The position numbers and the translations under genes were made by a program. A stretch of DNA of 64,000 nt from NCBI GenBank assembly GCA_954871525.1, contig OX940867.1, forward strand, positions 19,321,343 to 19,385,342, written 5' to 3'. The DNA is from Parietaria judaica. Lineage: Eukaryota; Streptophyta; Magnoliopsida; Rosales; Urticaceae. Shown here piece after piece: positions 1 through 12,166 of the stretch (positions within the stretch are counted from its first letter, which is position 1; each line of letters opens with the position of its first letter). The notes below the pieces were generated by a model that saw only the letters and a list, made by a program, of their open reading frames with translations, was not told the origin of the DNA and did not search any database.

Positions 1-645
1 CGAACCATACCCGGGACCCATTACAGAGGTGTTCACCGCGGCCGGCGTAGACCTCGGCGACTCGAACGCCGTCCGCAACATCCCACGAAGGACCCGTTGT
101 GTTGGCGATATAATTTACCGACTGATATTCCGGACCACCACGACCGTCGCGGGCCCCCTATGAAACGACACGCGGTCGCCAAAGCGTGGACGACTCCGGT
201 CGGAGCTTCCCCCGCGGATACGAAACAGAGCTGGGCTCACCGAAGTTGCCGCCAGAATCGCCGGAACTCCACGGGCAAGGTGGGGCCACTCCTTGCCAGC
301 CACGGGCCCCTCGCCGGAGCCCGGACCGATCCAGACGAGCGGGCTCAAGACCGAGCTGCCCGAAGCCACACCAACCGGGCCAGCACCCCCTACCGCCTCC
401 AACAGCGTCGCCAGGGGTTATCAGAGCCCGCGGGGATTGTTTTCAGCCATCCCAAGCTCGCCGACGACAGCTAGGACACCTGAAAAACCCGTCGACCCAC
501 GAGAGGAGCACAAAACCGACGGGACTCTCCTGTCACTGGCGTCGCACGGCGTCGGCCCAGACCCGCTCGCCTGGGTCCTCCCGTCGCACAACCACTTATC
601 ACCGTCAATGGCGGTCCCTGTAGCACCAGTCACGGAGAGCTCGCC

Positions 646-891
646 CTAGCCGAAATCGCGCGAACCAACTCCACGAGCGACCAAGCTTGGCCGAGCTCCT
701 CCTCCCTCGCCGACGTGCTCCACCGGCATAGATCCAGTCGCCCTCGAGCCCTGCCCCTCCTGCGACCACCCATCACCGGCGAAGGAGCCCACGCCCACGC
801 CCACGCCCACGCCCACGCCACCGCCACGAGCGAGCTCGAGCTCGCCCGACCCACACGGAGCCAAACACGAGCCCCCGTGCTCCTCCGCCAT
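646..891 (-). pseudogene. 5' part of the opposite-strand ORF (aORF) of the truncated Tat element
   Basis: An 81-residue open frame antisense to its element. It is rich in Gly, Ala, Ser and Arg, with a GV-repeat tract from the hexanucleotide repeat at 787-819. It shares local similarity with the frame at 31527-32465 of the complete element. No domain is recognised in this part; in the complete copy the recognisable domain lies further downstream, which here would be off the window. The overlapping frame at 630-902 is also open, so the coding frame is uncertain. It may be GC-rich non-coding leader rather than protein. Confidence 0.3.
787..819. repeat. GCCCAC hexanucleotide microsatellite
   Basis: About five tandem copies of GCCCAC inside the GC-rich end of the truncated Tat element. 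They keep the antisense frame open as a Gly-Val or Ala-Trp repeat. Confidence 0.85.
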
Positions 892-1268
892 GCCACAGTC
901 ACCCCGAACTCGCCGCGCCGAGCCGATCCCGGTGATGGTCTTCTCCTAGGAGGAAGGAACGGCGAAGTTCTCCTTTCGGGCTCGCGGGTTCTAGAGAGAG
1001 AAAATCTTTCGGTATTGATTTTGACTCTGAAACTTCGTTTTTTTCAAAAATTAAGATAGGACTCGTGAAACAGTGAAGTTAGTTAACAAAATAACAAACG
1101 CAATGCAAAATTCAGAATTTAAAAAGATTACCCGGTGTGAAAGTTATGGAATTTTAAAGAAAACGTACCTTTTTTGTCACTATTCACCAGAGAAAAAAAA
1201 ATCGTGAATTCGATTGAGCCGTCCTGTCCTCTATTTAAAGTTTCCTAGAAATTGAAAATTCCCGCGAA

Positions 1269-1281
1269 ACTGAGGGGTTAA
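1269..1281 (+). other. Polypurine tract of the truncated Tat element
   Basis: The purine-rich run AACTGAGGGGTTAA lies immediately before the LTR start TGTTACAGG. It matches the tract AACTGGGGGGTTAA next to the 3' LTR of the complete element. In the family this primes plus-strand DNA synthesis. It fixes the orientation of this copy as + strand. Confidence 0.75.
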
Positions 1282-2540
1282 TGTTACAGGTATTTTACGT
1301 AATTGGTTTTTTTATAAATTAATAAAAGAAAACTATTTAAATAAAATTTTCTTTTATTAATTATAATCAATTTAGCCCAAAATATTAACTGGAAGTCCGT
1401 TTTCAAAAAATAAAGTATCCTTATGATCCCAAAAATATCAAAACACCCAAAAATGATATAAAATTTGCGAAAAACGGCCTCGGAACGCGCATTGGGGTTT
1501 TCGGGGACGCCGCGAGCAACACGGGTGGGCCCCACGGGCCCCCAAAGGTTGTTGCCATGTGTCAGGCGGCCTTGCAGGTCAACCAGGGGTCAGCTTGACC
1601 CCGCCACATGTCCCGCGCCCCTTCACCCTCGCCAAAGGCCACCAACGGGTTAATCAGAGCACGCTACGTGGAGGCTGACGCGCGCCCACCTCACCACGCG
1701 CATGGGCTTTGCTTCAGCGACACTGTTCCCGCACGTGAGGGTGTGTTTGAGGTCCAATCTCCGAGCCAGTTGTGGCGTTGGATCGACCACGTTTGGGGGA
1801 CCCAGAAAAACATATAATATTACCTCAGGGGCCTCCTGGAGTAATAGTTATTCACGTTTTAACCCCCGGACCCTCCTATAAATAGAAGCTCGATTTCAGT
1901 TAAATGGTAACTCATTCCGACCCCCGGAAACTCGCTATAAACTCTCTCTAGACCCTCTCAAATCGTTTCGCACTTAAATATCCCACTAATGTTGAGCGTC
2001 GGAGGTGAATCATGGGGTAAAACCTCCGATTTTCTCTGATTTCAGGTGTTGTGTTGTCCAGGTTCAGAAAGCGAGAAATCCCACTAGAGCGGAAGCCCTG
2101 GAGAAAATTCTGGCACGATCTAAGACCTTCCTTGCCAAGGTTCTAGTTCCATGAGGTGCTCATTCTATTCCTCAGTCTTGTATCTCCGGTAGATATATTG
2201 AATCAGCGAATAGACCATAAGACCCCGATCTGTACCCGTGACGCCGGTCGAGGGTCTGGTCCACCAGGGTTCACTGGAAAGTCAATACTGTGATCCCCCT
2301 TACGTAGTGGCCAGGTCCGTTTTTGGCGTCCCAAACCTGGAACCAAGGCCAGGCCAAGCCCTGACCCCTTGGCAACAGGTAGTGGTGTTTGCCCCGGATT
2401 TCTGGTCCTGAGTCAGTGGAGGGTCCGTTTGACTCGATCCCGAGCCCGAGCCGGTGTCGCCGGTGGCAACAACGGCGAGGGCGGTGTTGCGAAAGCGTGA
2501 GGTGGCATGGTCTCGCCACCTCGCCTCCTCACGGCACTCA
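1282..2540 (+). repeat. 3' LTR of the truncated Tat element
   Basis: Begins TGTTACAGGTATTTTACG, matching the reverse complement of the LTR ends at 31231 and 44862. Similarity continues through the TATA region and a GGTCCACCAGGGTTCACTGG block to about 2440, where it diverges from the complete copies. The right boundary is therefore approximate: the expected CA terminus is not clear, and no target duplication can be tested because the left LTR is off the window. Divergence is clearly higher than between the two LTRs of the complete element, so this is a different subfamily or an older copy. Confidence 0.7.
1877..1884 (+). promoter_or_regulatory. TATA box in the LTR of the truncated Tat element
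   Basis: TATAAATA in a context (CTCCTATAAATAG) also found, inverted, in both LTRs of the complete element at 30568-30575 and 44226-44233. Probable core promoter of the element RNA. Confidence 0.6.
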
Positions 2541-3345
2541 CTATGCCACATGTTGAGCTCACATCACTATTGTTTTCCTTATATGTTGCACAAACTCTTT
2601 GTAATTAATCAATGTGAGACTTTTCACATTCCCACATTTACTCTCCACTCATCACATTATACTAGCTCATTTATTAGAATATTTATTGTTCCTTTATTAA
2701 TAATAAATTCCAACATGTCTTCTTTCCCATTTTTTACAAGTCAAACTGCACACAATTATTTAAAAATACTGTCTTGTGAATTCATAATTTTTGAGCAATT
2801 TTTTTTTTCTCCTCGTATATTTGTAAAATGCAAATTCTTCAAATATTTATAGTAAATAGATACTGTTTTCCAATGAAAATAATATATTTATAAAAGGAAA
2901 AAAGAGTCAATTAAAGAAGAAGAGGATGGTGATGAAATTAATCCATATACACAGAGCCACTCTTTTAGTTTTAGAATTGAATTTGTGAAATATTTTCCTC
3001 TTCTGAATTGGTTTGAGGTCTGAATACAGAAATAAATAAAATAGAGCATGGATTTTAGATGTATAATTAATGCATTTACATCTACTTCTTGCCCTTGTAT
3101 TTATGACCCATTAAATCACTTTGGCTGGTGAGACAAGAACCTTCAAACTCTCATATCATGGTGTGATATTTTGAATATTTTCAAACTTCAAATTCACAAG
3201 AGTAATTGCATTAATTAAACCCCCAACTTTGCACGTTGGTGCGGTTTTCCCTCTTAACTAAAGTTTTCGGTGTAATTCATAACTTGTTTGAGTGTACTTT
3301 CGTAAGGCATATAGGTTAATGTGTTAATTTTTTTAACACCTTGAA
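2541..3345. other. AT-rich spacer, nothing recognised
   Basis: No gene, repeat or transposon end could be recognised. A + strand open frame overlapping the start has no protein-like composition. Confidence 0.6.
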
Positions 3346-3661
3346 CTGTGGCGGAGCCACGTTGATGCTACATGGTGCCTAGGCTGCACCTCAATGTATT
3401 TTAAATAAATTGGTAGTATATCTTGCATAGGCCACATTAGGTCATAAGTCTCAACGAGCTAGGATTTATTTCCATTTGAGTTTTTGTCATTATATATTTT
3501 TGTGTTTCATATATATTGATTTCGAATAATTTTTACGATAATTTTTATTTTATTCTCAAATTATGTCGTCTTAATAATAAAAAATTTAGTACTTTTTTTA
3601 TTATCCTATTTTTTATATACCCTTGGGCTTCACCTCACCACCAATCCTAGCTTCACCACTG
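3346..3661. mobile_element. Degenerate hAT-type MITE
   Basis: The left end reads CTGTGGCGGAGCCACG and the inverted right end CAGTGGTGAAGCTAGG. Both resemble the CAGTGGCGGAGCCA ends of the hAT elements at 14375 and 15434. The 8-bp flanks ACCTTGAA and TCTTCGAA agree at five of eight positions, consistent with an old 8-bp target duplication. No coding capacity. Boundaries are moderate confidence because of decay. Confidence 0.55.
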
Positions 3662-4061
3662 TCTTCGAATAAGTCATTTGGTTCAGCACTAGCGAATGCA
3701 TTCTCGTCATTTGAATATATATAGGAGTATTTCTTTAAGAAGTAAAATTCTAGAGACATAATGAACCGACATGAAAATTTCGGGTTTATCGCGATAACTT
3801 AATCATTGGAACTGAAATGTTCTTTGGCTTGAAATTTGGATCCTCTGATTAAGTAATAATTACCCTTTAGGGATGAAGAAGAAATGATTAAGCAAGTGAG
3901 TAATAATGGTGATTAAGGATTTTAATCTTTGATTATAAAATGAATTAAAAGGGTTTGGTGAGTAATGATTAGACAGAATGCATCAATGGAGGATGGGCAC
4001 AACTGATGAGACAATGTAACGCCAAATAGTATGAATCCAAAATTTCTCAAAAATCAGAATA

Positions 4062-4102
<41 letters not shown>

Positions 4103-4405
4103 GTGGGCCACATTATTTATTTGTTTAAAGCTTAAACCCCATAATATTTCAGAATATCTGTACGTCACATTTCAAAATTTCCTTCTTGTCAAGCAACTTT
4201 ATGAAGAATCTAATACACAAGTGGAAGTGTGTTCAAAAGAAGAGAGCGCAAAATCTATGCAAATCATCTATAACTTAAAAAAATATCATAAGTAAATAAT
4301 GAAATAAAAATGTTTTTTTTATATATATAAATAAAATGGTGAATAATAATCTAACAATAAAGATATGATATTCATATTAAATGTAAGTTGGAAAAATATG
4401 AAGTA
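3662..4405. other. AT-rich spacer with a TA microsatellite
   Basis: Holds a perfect (TA)n run at about 4072-4098. No gene supported. Confidence 0.6.
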
Positions 4406-4413
4406 GTTCCACC

Positions 4414-6334
4414 CAAGGGACAAATTACCGAATTTGCTGATAAATCGGTTGCCGTTTTCGACGGATTTATCGTTCGCTTGCCGATTAATCGACGGAGAAC
4501 TTATAATACTGTACATTATCGTTACCGACACTTTTCGAGGATTATCGATGGATTATCGACACTTTTTGATACTTTTCGATGGAAAACTTATAAAATATTT
4601 CTAAGTTTATATTTGCCCAATTTTTAAATAGTGTGTTAAAAATACCAAAAATAAAAGCATATCATAATATTTATTCACTAATGAGTACTCAATAAATAAT
4701 ATCATACACATATATATGTAAATAAAGTCATACACCAACACATATAATTCCATCGCAAGTCTTATATCTAAAACACGTAAATAATAAAACAGTCTCAACT
4801 GTCAAACACAAAGTCTCAAAACTCAAACACGTAGAAAAATCTCGGATTTAGCTCAATTTGCAATTAAATTACACCAAAATCTCATATTATTATTTCGATA
4901 AATATTTAATAAAATCAACCAGCAACAAAAATGAACAAATTACCTCACATATCGCAAAAGACAAACTTGTAAGACTTTTGCCGCAATTAAAAAAATCTCG
5001 TATTTAGCTCAAATATGCAATTAAATTACACCAAAATATCAGATTATTATTTCCATAAATATTTAATGAAAGCAAAGATCTACAAAAATGAATTAATTCA
5101 CTCACGAATCGCAAAAGATTAATTTCTTAGACTTTTGCCGTAAATACGGGAAACTCTAAATTAAGCTCAAATATACAAATAAAATACACCCAGATATCAG
5201 ATTATTATTGGAATAAATATTTAATGAAAATAAACATCATAAAAAATTAATAAATTACCTTACAAATCGCAAAAGATGAACTTGTTAGACTTTTACCGTA
5301 ATTATGGAAAAATCCGAATTAAGCTCAAATCTGAAATAAAATATACCAAAATCTCATATTTTTATTTAATAAATATTTAATTGAAGTAAACATAAAAAAA
5401 TTAATTAATTACTTCAAAAATTAAAAAAGATAAACTTTTTAGAGTTTTGCCCCATTGAAGATTAAAATCCAAAAACCGTGACTCTAAATCTGAAAATTGA
5501 AAACTCAACACAAACATTCATATTTCTAATTAACTAGAATATTTTAAACCCCATATTATCAAGCAATCATACAAAACTAGTAAATTTCTTGTAATTTCGT
5601 AAAACTAAAACTTTATATACTTTTGCCTAACATCATTATAATCCGAAAATAGCCTAATCTAACCAAATAATTCAAAATTAATCAATCAAAAAATGTTTTC
5701 ATCATAAAATTTTCATAATAATTCAAAAAAACAAATAAAATATGATAAAGTTCCAATCTTTAATCAATTCTAAACATAAAACTCATATGCAACTAACCCT
5801 TTAGTTTTCAACTTATGAAAATACCTTAAAATCATCTAAATGGTATTTTTTTTCCAGCAACAAACGATGTATTCATGTAGATCTAACATTATGAGTCATT
5901 AATCTCCCAAAAATTACAATTTTTTTTAGAATTCCGGTTGAAACTGAAAAAAATAATAACTTTCGAAACTTATGCCAAGAATCGAAAAATCCATGAAAAG
6001 ATGAAGAAGATTGGAAAAGGATGAGCCTTACCAGCTCGATTATCATGGAAAAGCATAAACTTTGGGTGTTGGCAGTGGAAAAGGGCGACAAGGCAAGGGC
6101 AATGTGTGGAAAATCGCGAAAATGGTATAAATATATGGCTGATTTTTTTTAATGGATGGAAAAGTACCCAAATTTTACTCATGAAAAACCGATAATCGAC
6201 TGTTGCCCCTCTTGCCGATTTTCGATGGAAAAGTTATAAAACGATAACTGTTGGTATGGAATATTTGCCGATGACTACCGGCAAGACCGATAATCGAGGA
6301 TTATCGACGATTTTCTACGAAAATTCGATCCTTG
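4414..6334. mobile_element. Element A: 1.9 kb hAT-like non-autonomous transposon
   Basis: Flanked by a perfect 8-bp direct repeat GTTCCACC (4406-4413 and 6335-6342). Its ends are imperfect inverted repeats: CAAGGGACAAATTACCG on the left, and CAAGGATCGAATTTTCG on the right read inward. The outer 200 bp at each end are filled with GATAA/TTATCG-type motifs (CGATAATCGA, GGATTATCGA and similar) in both orientations. The middle is AT-rich with about four copies of a 158-bp repeat. No transposase frame is present. An 8-bp duplication with short terminal repeats is typical of the hAT superfamily, so it is placed there by inference. Element B at 28373-29672 has the same ends, motifs and internal repeat. 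Confidence 0.75.
4836..5465. repeat. Internal 158-bp tandem repeats of element A
   Basis: The marker GACTTTTGCCGCAATT and variants recurs at about 4973, 5130, 5288 and 5452, spaced 157, 158 and 164 bp. The intervening phrases TTTAGCTCAA and AATTAAATTACACCAAAAT are also repeated. About four diverged copies. Confidence 0.75.
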
Positions 6335-6342
6335 GTTCCACC

Positions 6343-6772
6343 TACTAGTGAAAAAACAAGAATGAGAAACAATTTACAAGACAAGCATAGAATAGTGTAA
6401 CTTCATTCATTTATTATTTAATACATCAACTAGAACGTAAGAGTTTTTGGTCAACGTGAAAAGTGACTACCAAACTTTCATAAGTTTAGTTACATTATTT
6501 AAATACTAATTATATTCTTCCACACACACACACAAAGATCAAAGTAGAATACATTTGCCTTAATATAGACAAAGATTAACACGAATACACATTCAATATT
6601 TTATTGATCGTCCCTCCCACCGTACCTGCAAGAGCAACATCAATTAATATCAGAGAATTTTACTTATAAATATTGAGGTTATTTGAATTTTAAATCAATA
6701 GGTGGATCGGATGATGAATTAAGTTGTATACGTATAGGTAGGTGGATAAAAAGATATCTTTGAATTAAATAT
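6343..6772. other. AT-rich spacer
   Basis: A short CA microsatellite sits near 6520-6533. Nothing else recognised. Confidence 0.55.
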
Positions 6773-8936
6773 TGTTGGACATATTTCAATATGCCCTCTA
6801 TTTAGATTTTAATCTCGTTTGTATAAGATTATAGTCGTTATCCTAGGAATGAATGATTCTTATTAATGTTAATCGTATATAGTCATTTCAGTGTAATGAT
6901 AGAGAAAATTAATTGAATGTTCGATCCTTAGTTCTTTAATTTCGCTCTCGTGATAAATTATCACAGTAGTCTACGTGAGGAGGTTTGACTATGACGAATA
7001 AAGAACTTAAAAAGGTCCATGGTCTAGATTAAAAAGGGAATTTCGAAGGCGTGAACGACCACTGAAAAACTTAATCACATTTTTGTGATGATCTATTACC
7101 GGGTCATGGTGCCGTCTGGGCACTGTTAAGTTTGATTAGGTTTGAAGTGTCTTCAAAATGGATGGACTAGACTTATATGATAAATCATCAATTTAGTCTG
7201 TCACTGATGATAGTACGATAGGGTCGCTTAGATGATCAGATCGGAATCGGTTGATATCCTGAGCATCGTGGACTTGTACGGTTCAACTTATATAATCTTT
7301 GATTTAATTTTTACAGTGTAGAATAAAGTGCTCCTATTACTTTTATTTTGTGATTAGACGATTGACCGGGATAAGTTGCACGATGGCAGATAGGAATAAT
7401 ATCGTTATGGCATTTTTTTATTGTGGTTTGTGGGAAACAAACAAGTACTCATGATCAACTCGTCGGATTCATCATCCTATGAGTGAGTAGTTTGTAAAAA
7501 TCATGAAATAAGATAGTGCCATAAAAAAAAGGGCAGAACGGCAAACTTACCCTTGTGATGAGTCCCATAATAACACAAAGATTGATAACAAGATATCTGA
7601 TTGAATCAATGAACACCTATGATCAGGACGATAAATACTAATACACACTTGAGAGTTCAGCCAAGAGCAATAGTGGAATGTTATCAAGGTTGGTAAAAGT
7701 CTACACTTTTATCGTAGCTTAAGTATGTATGTTCATTAGTCCCCTTTGTAGCTCCACAAGTATGCCACCAAAATTATGTTCAAATGTGTCATTTGAACAT
7801 AGGATATTCCAATCAGACTCAGTTCGTGATTGTTGTCACGAATCACTGATTACCCTAAATAGTGGCATAAGTACCAATTTTTTGCTAAGCCAATGAAACT
7901 AGAAAAAGGTAATTGAATTTAATCTTTAAACATCCCCAGGGTTGTAGGAAATTAAATTCTGGTACAGTTATCTTTTTGAATCGTGTCAATCTGACTTACG
8001 GTTTGGGATTTATGATAATAACAGCTTTTGGTCTAAACTAAAAATGATAATGTTATTTAAATCGAAAAATAGAGAAATTAAATATTGGTATTTATACCTC
8101 GAATATTCAAAGAGAGAGAAAAATAAATAAATTCGTTGTTATATATATTTATACATATTCGAATTTTATTTAATATAAAATTTGAAAAATATAAAGATTT
8201 GATTTATTAAATCTTTTAGGGTATTTTCAAAAAAATATTTGTTTGGGATTTATTATTTATTTGACCTTATTTGAAATCAAATCTTTGAGTGAATATCTCC
8301 AATGTGGTTGGAGTAAATATCTCAAAAGTGGCTGAAAGATTTTCTCCAAAGTGGTTGGGTCATTCCCTATAAATAGGATAGCCTGGAAACTCTGAAAAAA
8401 AACACCTCTCACAATTCAGAAATCGAATTCTCTCTCTCTTTCTTTCTCTCTCTGTTTCTGCGAATCAGCTCTGGGATTATTCTCAGACTTGTTCGAGTTT
8501 TAGGGCTTCGAGAATATTATCCAGTGGGAGCCCACGCATCCTCGCGACGTAGTCCCGGAGAATACATCGGAAGACTTTTGGGAGAATCTTCAATACAGAA
8601 AATCGTAAAGAGCTTCAAGATCAGAGTCAGAGACTTCAGGAGTAGAAAAGTACGCGTTTATGTATTTATCGATTAAGAATATTGTTTACTTATACTCAAG
8701 GCTCAGAATAAAAGGTCGAATAGGTGTTAATTAAAATCAAGATAATTAATTTATCACGATCGAGAAATTAATTGTAAGTTGTTTTTACACGGACGGCATT
8801 GATATGATTACTGGTATGGGACTTTAATCCAGAAAATATTTTTAAAGTGTCAATCCGCGTGATAATCACAACGATCATAATTTCTTATCGGGATGGCGGA
8901 GATCCTTTGGGGTCTAGATACGTCAGATGTCCCAAA
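6773..8936 (+). mobile_element. Solo LTR related to the copia LTR family of the right half
   Basis: Starts TGTTGGACATATTTC, like the copia LTRs at 48625 and 47679, and keeps the same order of landmarks: a GAATGTTCGATCCTTAGTTC block, GAAGTGTCTTCA, a GATGATCAGATCG block, then a TATA box followed by CT-rich sequence. The end is placed at CCCAAA (8936) because the next five bases AATAT repeat the five bases before the start (6768-6772). No internal region follows, so it appears to be a solo LTR of about 2.16 kb. The right boundary is less certain, because the family normally ends CCCAACA. Confidence 0.6.
8368..8375 (+). promoter_or_regulatory. TATA box in the solo LTR
   Basis: TATAAATA, followed about 50 bp downstream by a long CT-rich tract, as in the related LTR at 54787. 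Probable core promoter of the former element. Confidence 0.55.
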
Positions 8937-9594
8937 AATATATATATCTTGGAGTTATTTAGCTTATTCTAGAGCGAGTCAGTTTGAGAAGAGTGAGCAA
9001 CAACGGCTCTCGTAGATCGAAATATCTGAATGCATTACAAGCTTAGAATGTTCAAAGGAACATGCACGTCGAATGTTTGAACGTGATAATGAGCTTTTTT
9101 AGATTTACTGTACGTCATAATTTGAAGTAAAATCTGCGTGTATCCTCGAGTTTTCAATTTTTGACTAATATGATTTGTAACACTAAGCCGTTATGGTAAA
9201 CCTAAATTAAGTATATATATATATGACTAATGATAGAGAATAATCAAGCCTTCTCCCCTCTAAAAATATTTAGGCATCGATATCTTCATAGTTGAGTTCG
9301 AATTTGCTTCCACGAACCAAATAGTTCATGGATACGCTCGAATTATAACCAAGCCATAGCATGTTTCCGATCCACGTTTGTATCTTCGATCGCATTCTTC
9401 GGATAAGGTGTGGTTCATCCTCTAAGAGATAGTAGATGCAAAGCTTCGGATCGACAAAAATGATGGATTTAGAGTTTGGGATTGGCCTGATCGAGCATCA
9501 AGACCGCACGAGACTATTTCTGCTAATTAGGGGATAAAGAACACAGTTTCTGAAATTCTTTAGAAATATTGTACAAATACTTGGATAGTTATGT
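8937..9594. other. Spacer, nothing recognised
   Basis: No coding frame, terminal repeat or RNA gene recognised. Confidence 0.5.
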
Positions 9595-10110
9595 TTTAGG
9601 TACTTTTGTCTATCCTTATAACCCATTTATGAACGGAAAATATATAATATTTTTCCAAATCTCAAAATAATATATTAAGCTAAAATGAGTACCGGTGCAA
9701 ACGACATAGGGACTCTACGATACTTCACGTATTACTTTTGACTATCCTAATGGGTTTCATGTGCATTGTGTAAATCTTATATTCATGAACGGAAAACATA
9801 ATTACTTTTCCAAATCTCAACATAGTATTAGAGTCATTAAGCGCAAAAAGCACCAATCCAAAGACTCGGGGACTTATCAAGATTTAAAAAGATAATAAGT
9901 TACTCTCCTTGTAGTCAATTGGTTTTAAGGTAGAACTCTGTAATACTTCAAAACGTACTTTTGCTTATCCTTATGAGTTTTATGTATGTTGTGTAAATTA
10001 TACCAATTTCATATAAGAAAAACATATCTTTTTTTCCAAATATCAACATAATATAGCCTATTACGCTCAATGATCCAAAAGACATGAAGACTTAACAAGA
10101 TTTAAAAAGA
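9595..10110. repeat. Irregular diverged direct repeats
   Basis: The phrase ACTTTTG-(C/A/T)TATCCT-TA recurs near 9602, 9736 and 9957. TTTTCCAAAT(C/A)TCAA recurs near 9651, 9808 and 10032, and AAGATTTAAAAAGAT near 9885 and 10105. Spacing is irregular (130-225 bp), so this is a decayed duplication series rather than a clean array. Function unknown. Confidence 0.55.
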
Positions 10111-10137
10111 TCATGATAGTTATTCTCCTAGCAGCGA

Positions 10138-10258
10138 AAGTATCATAACTATATTATAGTATCATAATATAGTTATGATAACTATATTATGATAACAAGA
10201 TTTAAAAAGTATCATAACTATATTATAGTATCATAATATAGTTATGATACTTTTTATG
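10138..10258. repeat. Duplicated AT-rich perfect palindromes
   Basis: The arm AGTATCATAACTATATTATA is followed by its near-perfect inverse (ATAATATAGTTATGATACT). The whole foldback occurs twice, joined by AACAAGATTTAAAAAG. It could extrude as a cruciform or be a foldback transposon remnant. Confidence 0.75.
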
Positions 10259-10764
10259 ATATTTTTTTTTTTTATTATTTTCAAGGGTTTATGTATGTAA
10301 TGTACTGTAAATACTCAATTCATAAATACAAAACATAACTTTTCTCGTTATTAAAATTCATATTCTTACATTTAAGTAAATCTTTATGTTTCTCGGGATT
10401 CATCTCATCTATTTCCGGTAATCGGGAGGAAAGATTCCGAAAACTCCTTTCATTACCCTTTGAGAGGATGTAATTGTTCTCCATCCAAGAAAACCATCAT
10501 CATTAAAACAGAACTTCGCTTATTCTCGAGCCTACCCAAAGATCCAACTCAAATTTAGTATCTACTCTTCGAAGCATCCTAATCTTGTGACCATTTTCAT
10601 CTTTTGTGAATTTTTTGTTCTCAAATTATTTTCGGAAATTGCATTTCCACTACCCAAACAAGCAAATTGGAATTCAATTTCCGTCGAACTTCCTTCGTAT
10701 CATAAATTAACTATACTGTTATAAAAAAAAAGGTTTGTTGAATTACCGTATCAGATCCGAGTGG

Positions 10765-10962
10765 CTACTTGGAAGAGGTTGTCGTTATTGTCATCGTCGA
10801 CGTCGTAGACGACGAGGCATCCTTCGGGATGACGACGCCCGGCCACGGGCGGCACTGGCAGTGCTTCCCTTTCTCTATGGCGGCATACACCGTGGCTACG
10901 TGCTTTCCGCACCCGTTCCACGTGTACTTCTTGCAGCTTTTGCATTCGACTTTGTAGCACAT
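10765..10962 (-). CDS. Small Cys-rich conserved protein, 65 aa
   Basis: Intronless 65-residue frame starting MCYKVECKSC and ending TAG. It contains six cysteines at positions 2, 7, 10, 18, 35 and 37, including a CxxC pair (residues 7-10), GCGKH (about 17-21) and CQC (35-37). This suggests a small metal-binding fold. The layout, CxxC near the N terminus then W-x-GCGxH, a KGKHC motif and PWPG, matches short uncharacterised proteins common in plants and fungi. That match is from memory of the family and was not searched. A Ser/Thr-rich tail follows residue 50. A TATA-like TATATA lies upstream near 11000. No function is assigned. Two longer frames overlap it on other frames but have arginine-rich, non-protein-like composition. 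Confidence 0.65.
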   Translation of the reverse strand: MCYKVECKSCKKYTWNGCGKHVATVYAAIEKGKHCQCRPWPGVVIPKDASSSTTSTMTITTTSSK

Positions 10963-11350
10963 TTTAAGGTCGTTGTGTAGCCTTTGATGAGATTATGAAT
11001 ATATAATAGCCTTTTCTTCTCACATTGACATTGGAATAATCGGCCTTGGAGAGAAAGAAACCATTGACATAGTCATAGTCCATCTTATCTGTTTTCATTG
11101 TTTGAGACCAATAATAATACGTTTCTTTATTTGTGTTTTAGGTAAAGAGTAAAGAGTCTAATAAACACAAGATGATATATTTTTGCATTAAATAATTGGG
11201 TATCTAACAGTCTTCATTGGCTGCGGAACAATGAGACGACACATATATCTAAGTTGAAGGCTTGAGGCAGAGAATTCAACTTACAAGGCTTGCTCAAATA
11301 AACCCCTTCTAAGTGAAAATTTTTGCAAATTTATCTTACTTTTAAAAGCA
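10963..11350. other. Upstream spacer of the small Cys-rich gene
   Basis: Contains the likely promoter of the - strand gene. Nothing else recognised. Confidence 0.5.
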
Positions 11351-11655
11351 TGTTGGTAGATCCCGAGCCTTGAGAGTTGATGACGTTTTAGAAGTTAATA
11401 GTCATTAGGGGTTAACTCAATGTAATGTCGTTTAATAATGCAATTGTCGTTTTCAGGATTAATTGAGTTGGGTCGGTCGGTCCATTAGATTGTAAGCTCG
11501 TGCTCCATATATAAGCGCTTGAGTCAATAAGATGAGACAAGAAACTAATCACTAAACTTAGTCTCTCCAGAGCGAAAGTTGGTAATATGTGTTTAATTGT
11601 ATTCTCTCAGTGTTCAAGTATTCTTGATTCCGAGAATCATCGATCTTGGTCACAT
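11351..11655 (+). mobile_element. Candidate short solo LTR or TRIM
   Basis: About 305 bp beginning TGTTGGTAGATCCCGAGCC and ending TTGGTCACA, with a TATATAA box near 11509 and a typical R-U5-like pyrimidine and TTGATTCC section. The flanking five bases (AAGCA and TTTTG) do not match, so insertion is not proven. Confidence 0.35.
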
Positions 11656-12166
11656 TTTGCCATAAAAATTCTAAAAAAAAGCTGTTTTATTATAGCTTAC
11701 CAGATACATTTTCCTAAAATTTAAGCGGTAAAAGCAAACTAAGCCTTAATTCCTCAATTTTCTGTTTGGTACATATTTTTCTCATTTTATCATTAAAGAT
11801 TAATTTTATCTCAGATAGAACCAAAATGGAAACGAAATAATAAAAAAAAAAAAAAAAAAAACCTTCAGATTTCAAAGCCTATCATAACAAAATTACAGAA
11901 ACATTTTCAGAAAAACACAAATCAAACCAAGTTTTCTGTTTATGGTTTCAGAGTATTTATAACCAAATCAAATACTGTAAGGATTGTTTTGGAAATTACA
12001 GATTACAGAGTATTCTACCGTCTCTAGAATCTAAAGCTAGTTTCATCACAACCCGGAATTACAATATCAGTAAACATAAGAACACAACTAAAACGCTGGA
12101 ACTCTAGTTTTCTAAGTAGACTCAAACGCAATCGGAAACAAGGTTCATGATTTTCACATTAGGTGT
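11656..12166. other. 3' spacer of the NASP-like gene
   Basis: Contains a 20-base poly(A) run near 11845 and AT-rich sequence. The distal part is presumably the 3' UTR of the - strand gene. Confidence 0.5.

Larger units (their letters stand above)
1..1281 (+). mobile_element. 3' internal region of a truncated Tat-lineage Ty3/gypsy element
   Basis: This GC-rich stretch lies directly upstream of a polypurine tract and an LTR, so it is the end of the internal region of a + strand element whose remainder is left of the window. Read on the - strand it resembles the + strand of 31250-32400 in the complete element (shared phrases such as GSRATGS/GSRATRS, GGGARPS and GSR). The two copies therefore belong to related families and lie in opposite orientation. 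Neither gag nor pol is inside the window. The identification rests on comparison within the window; lineage assignment is inference. Confidence 0.7.
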
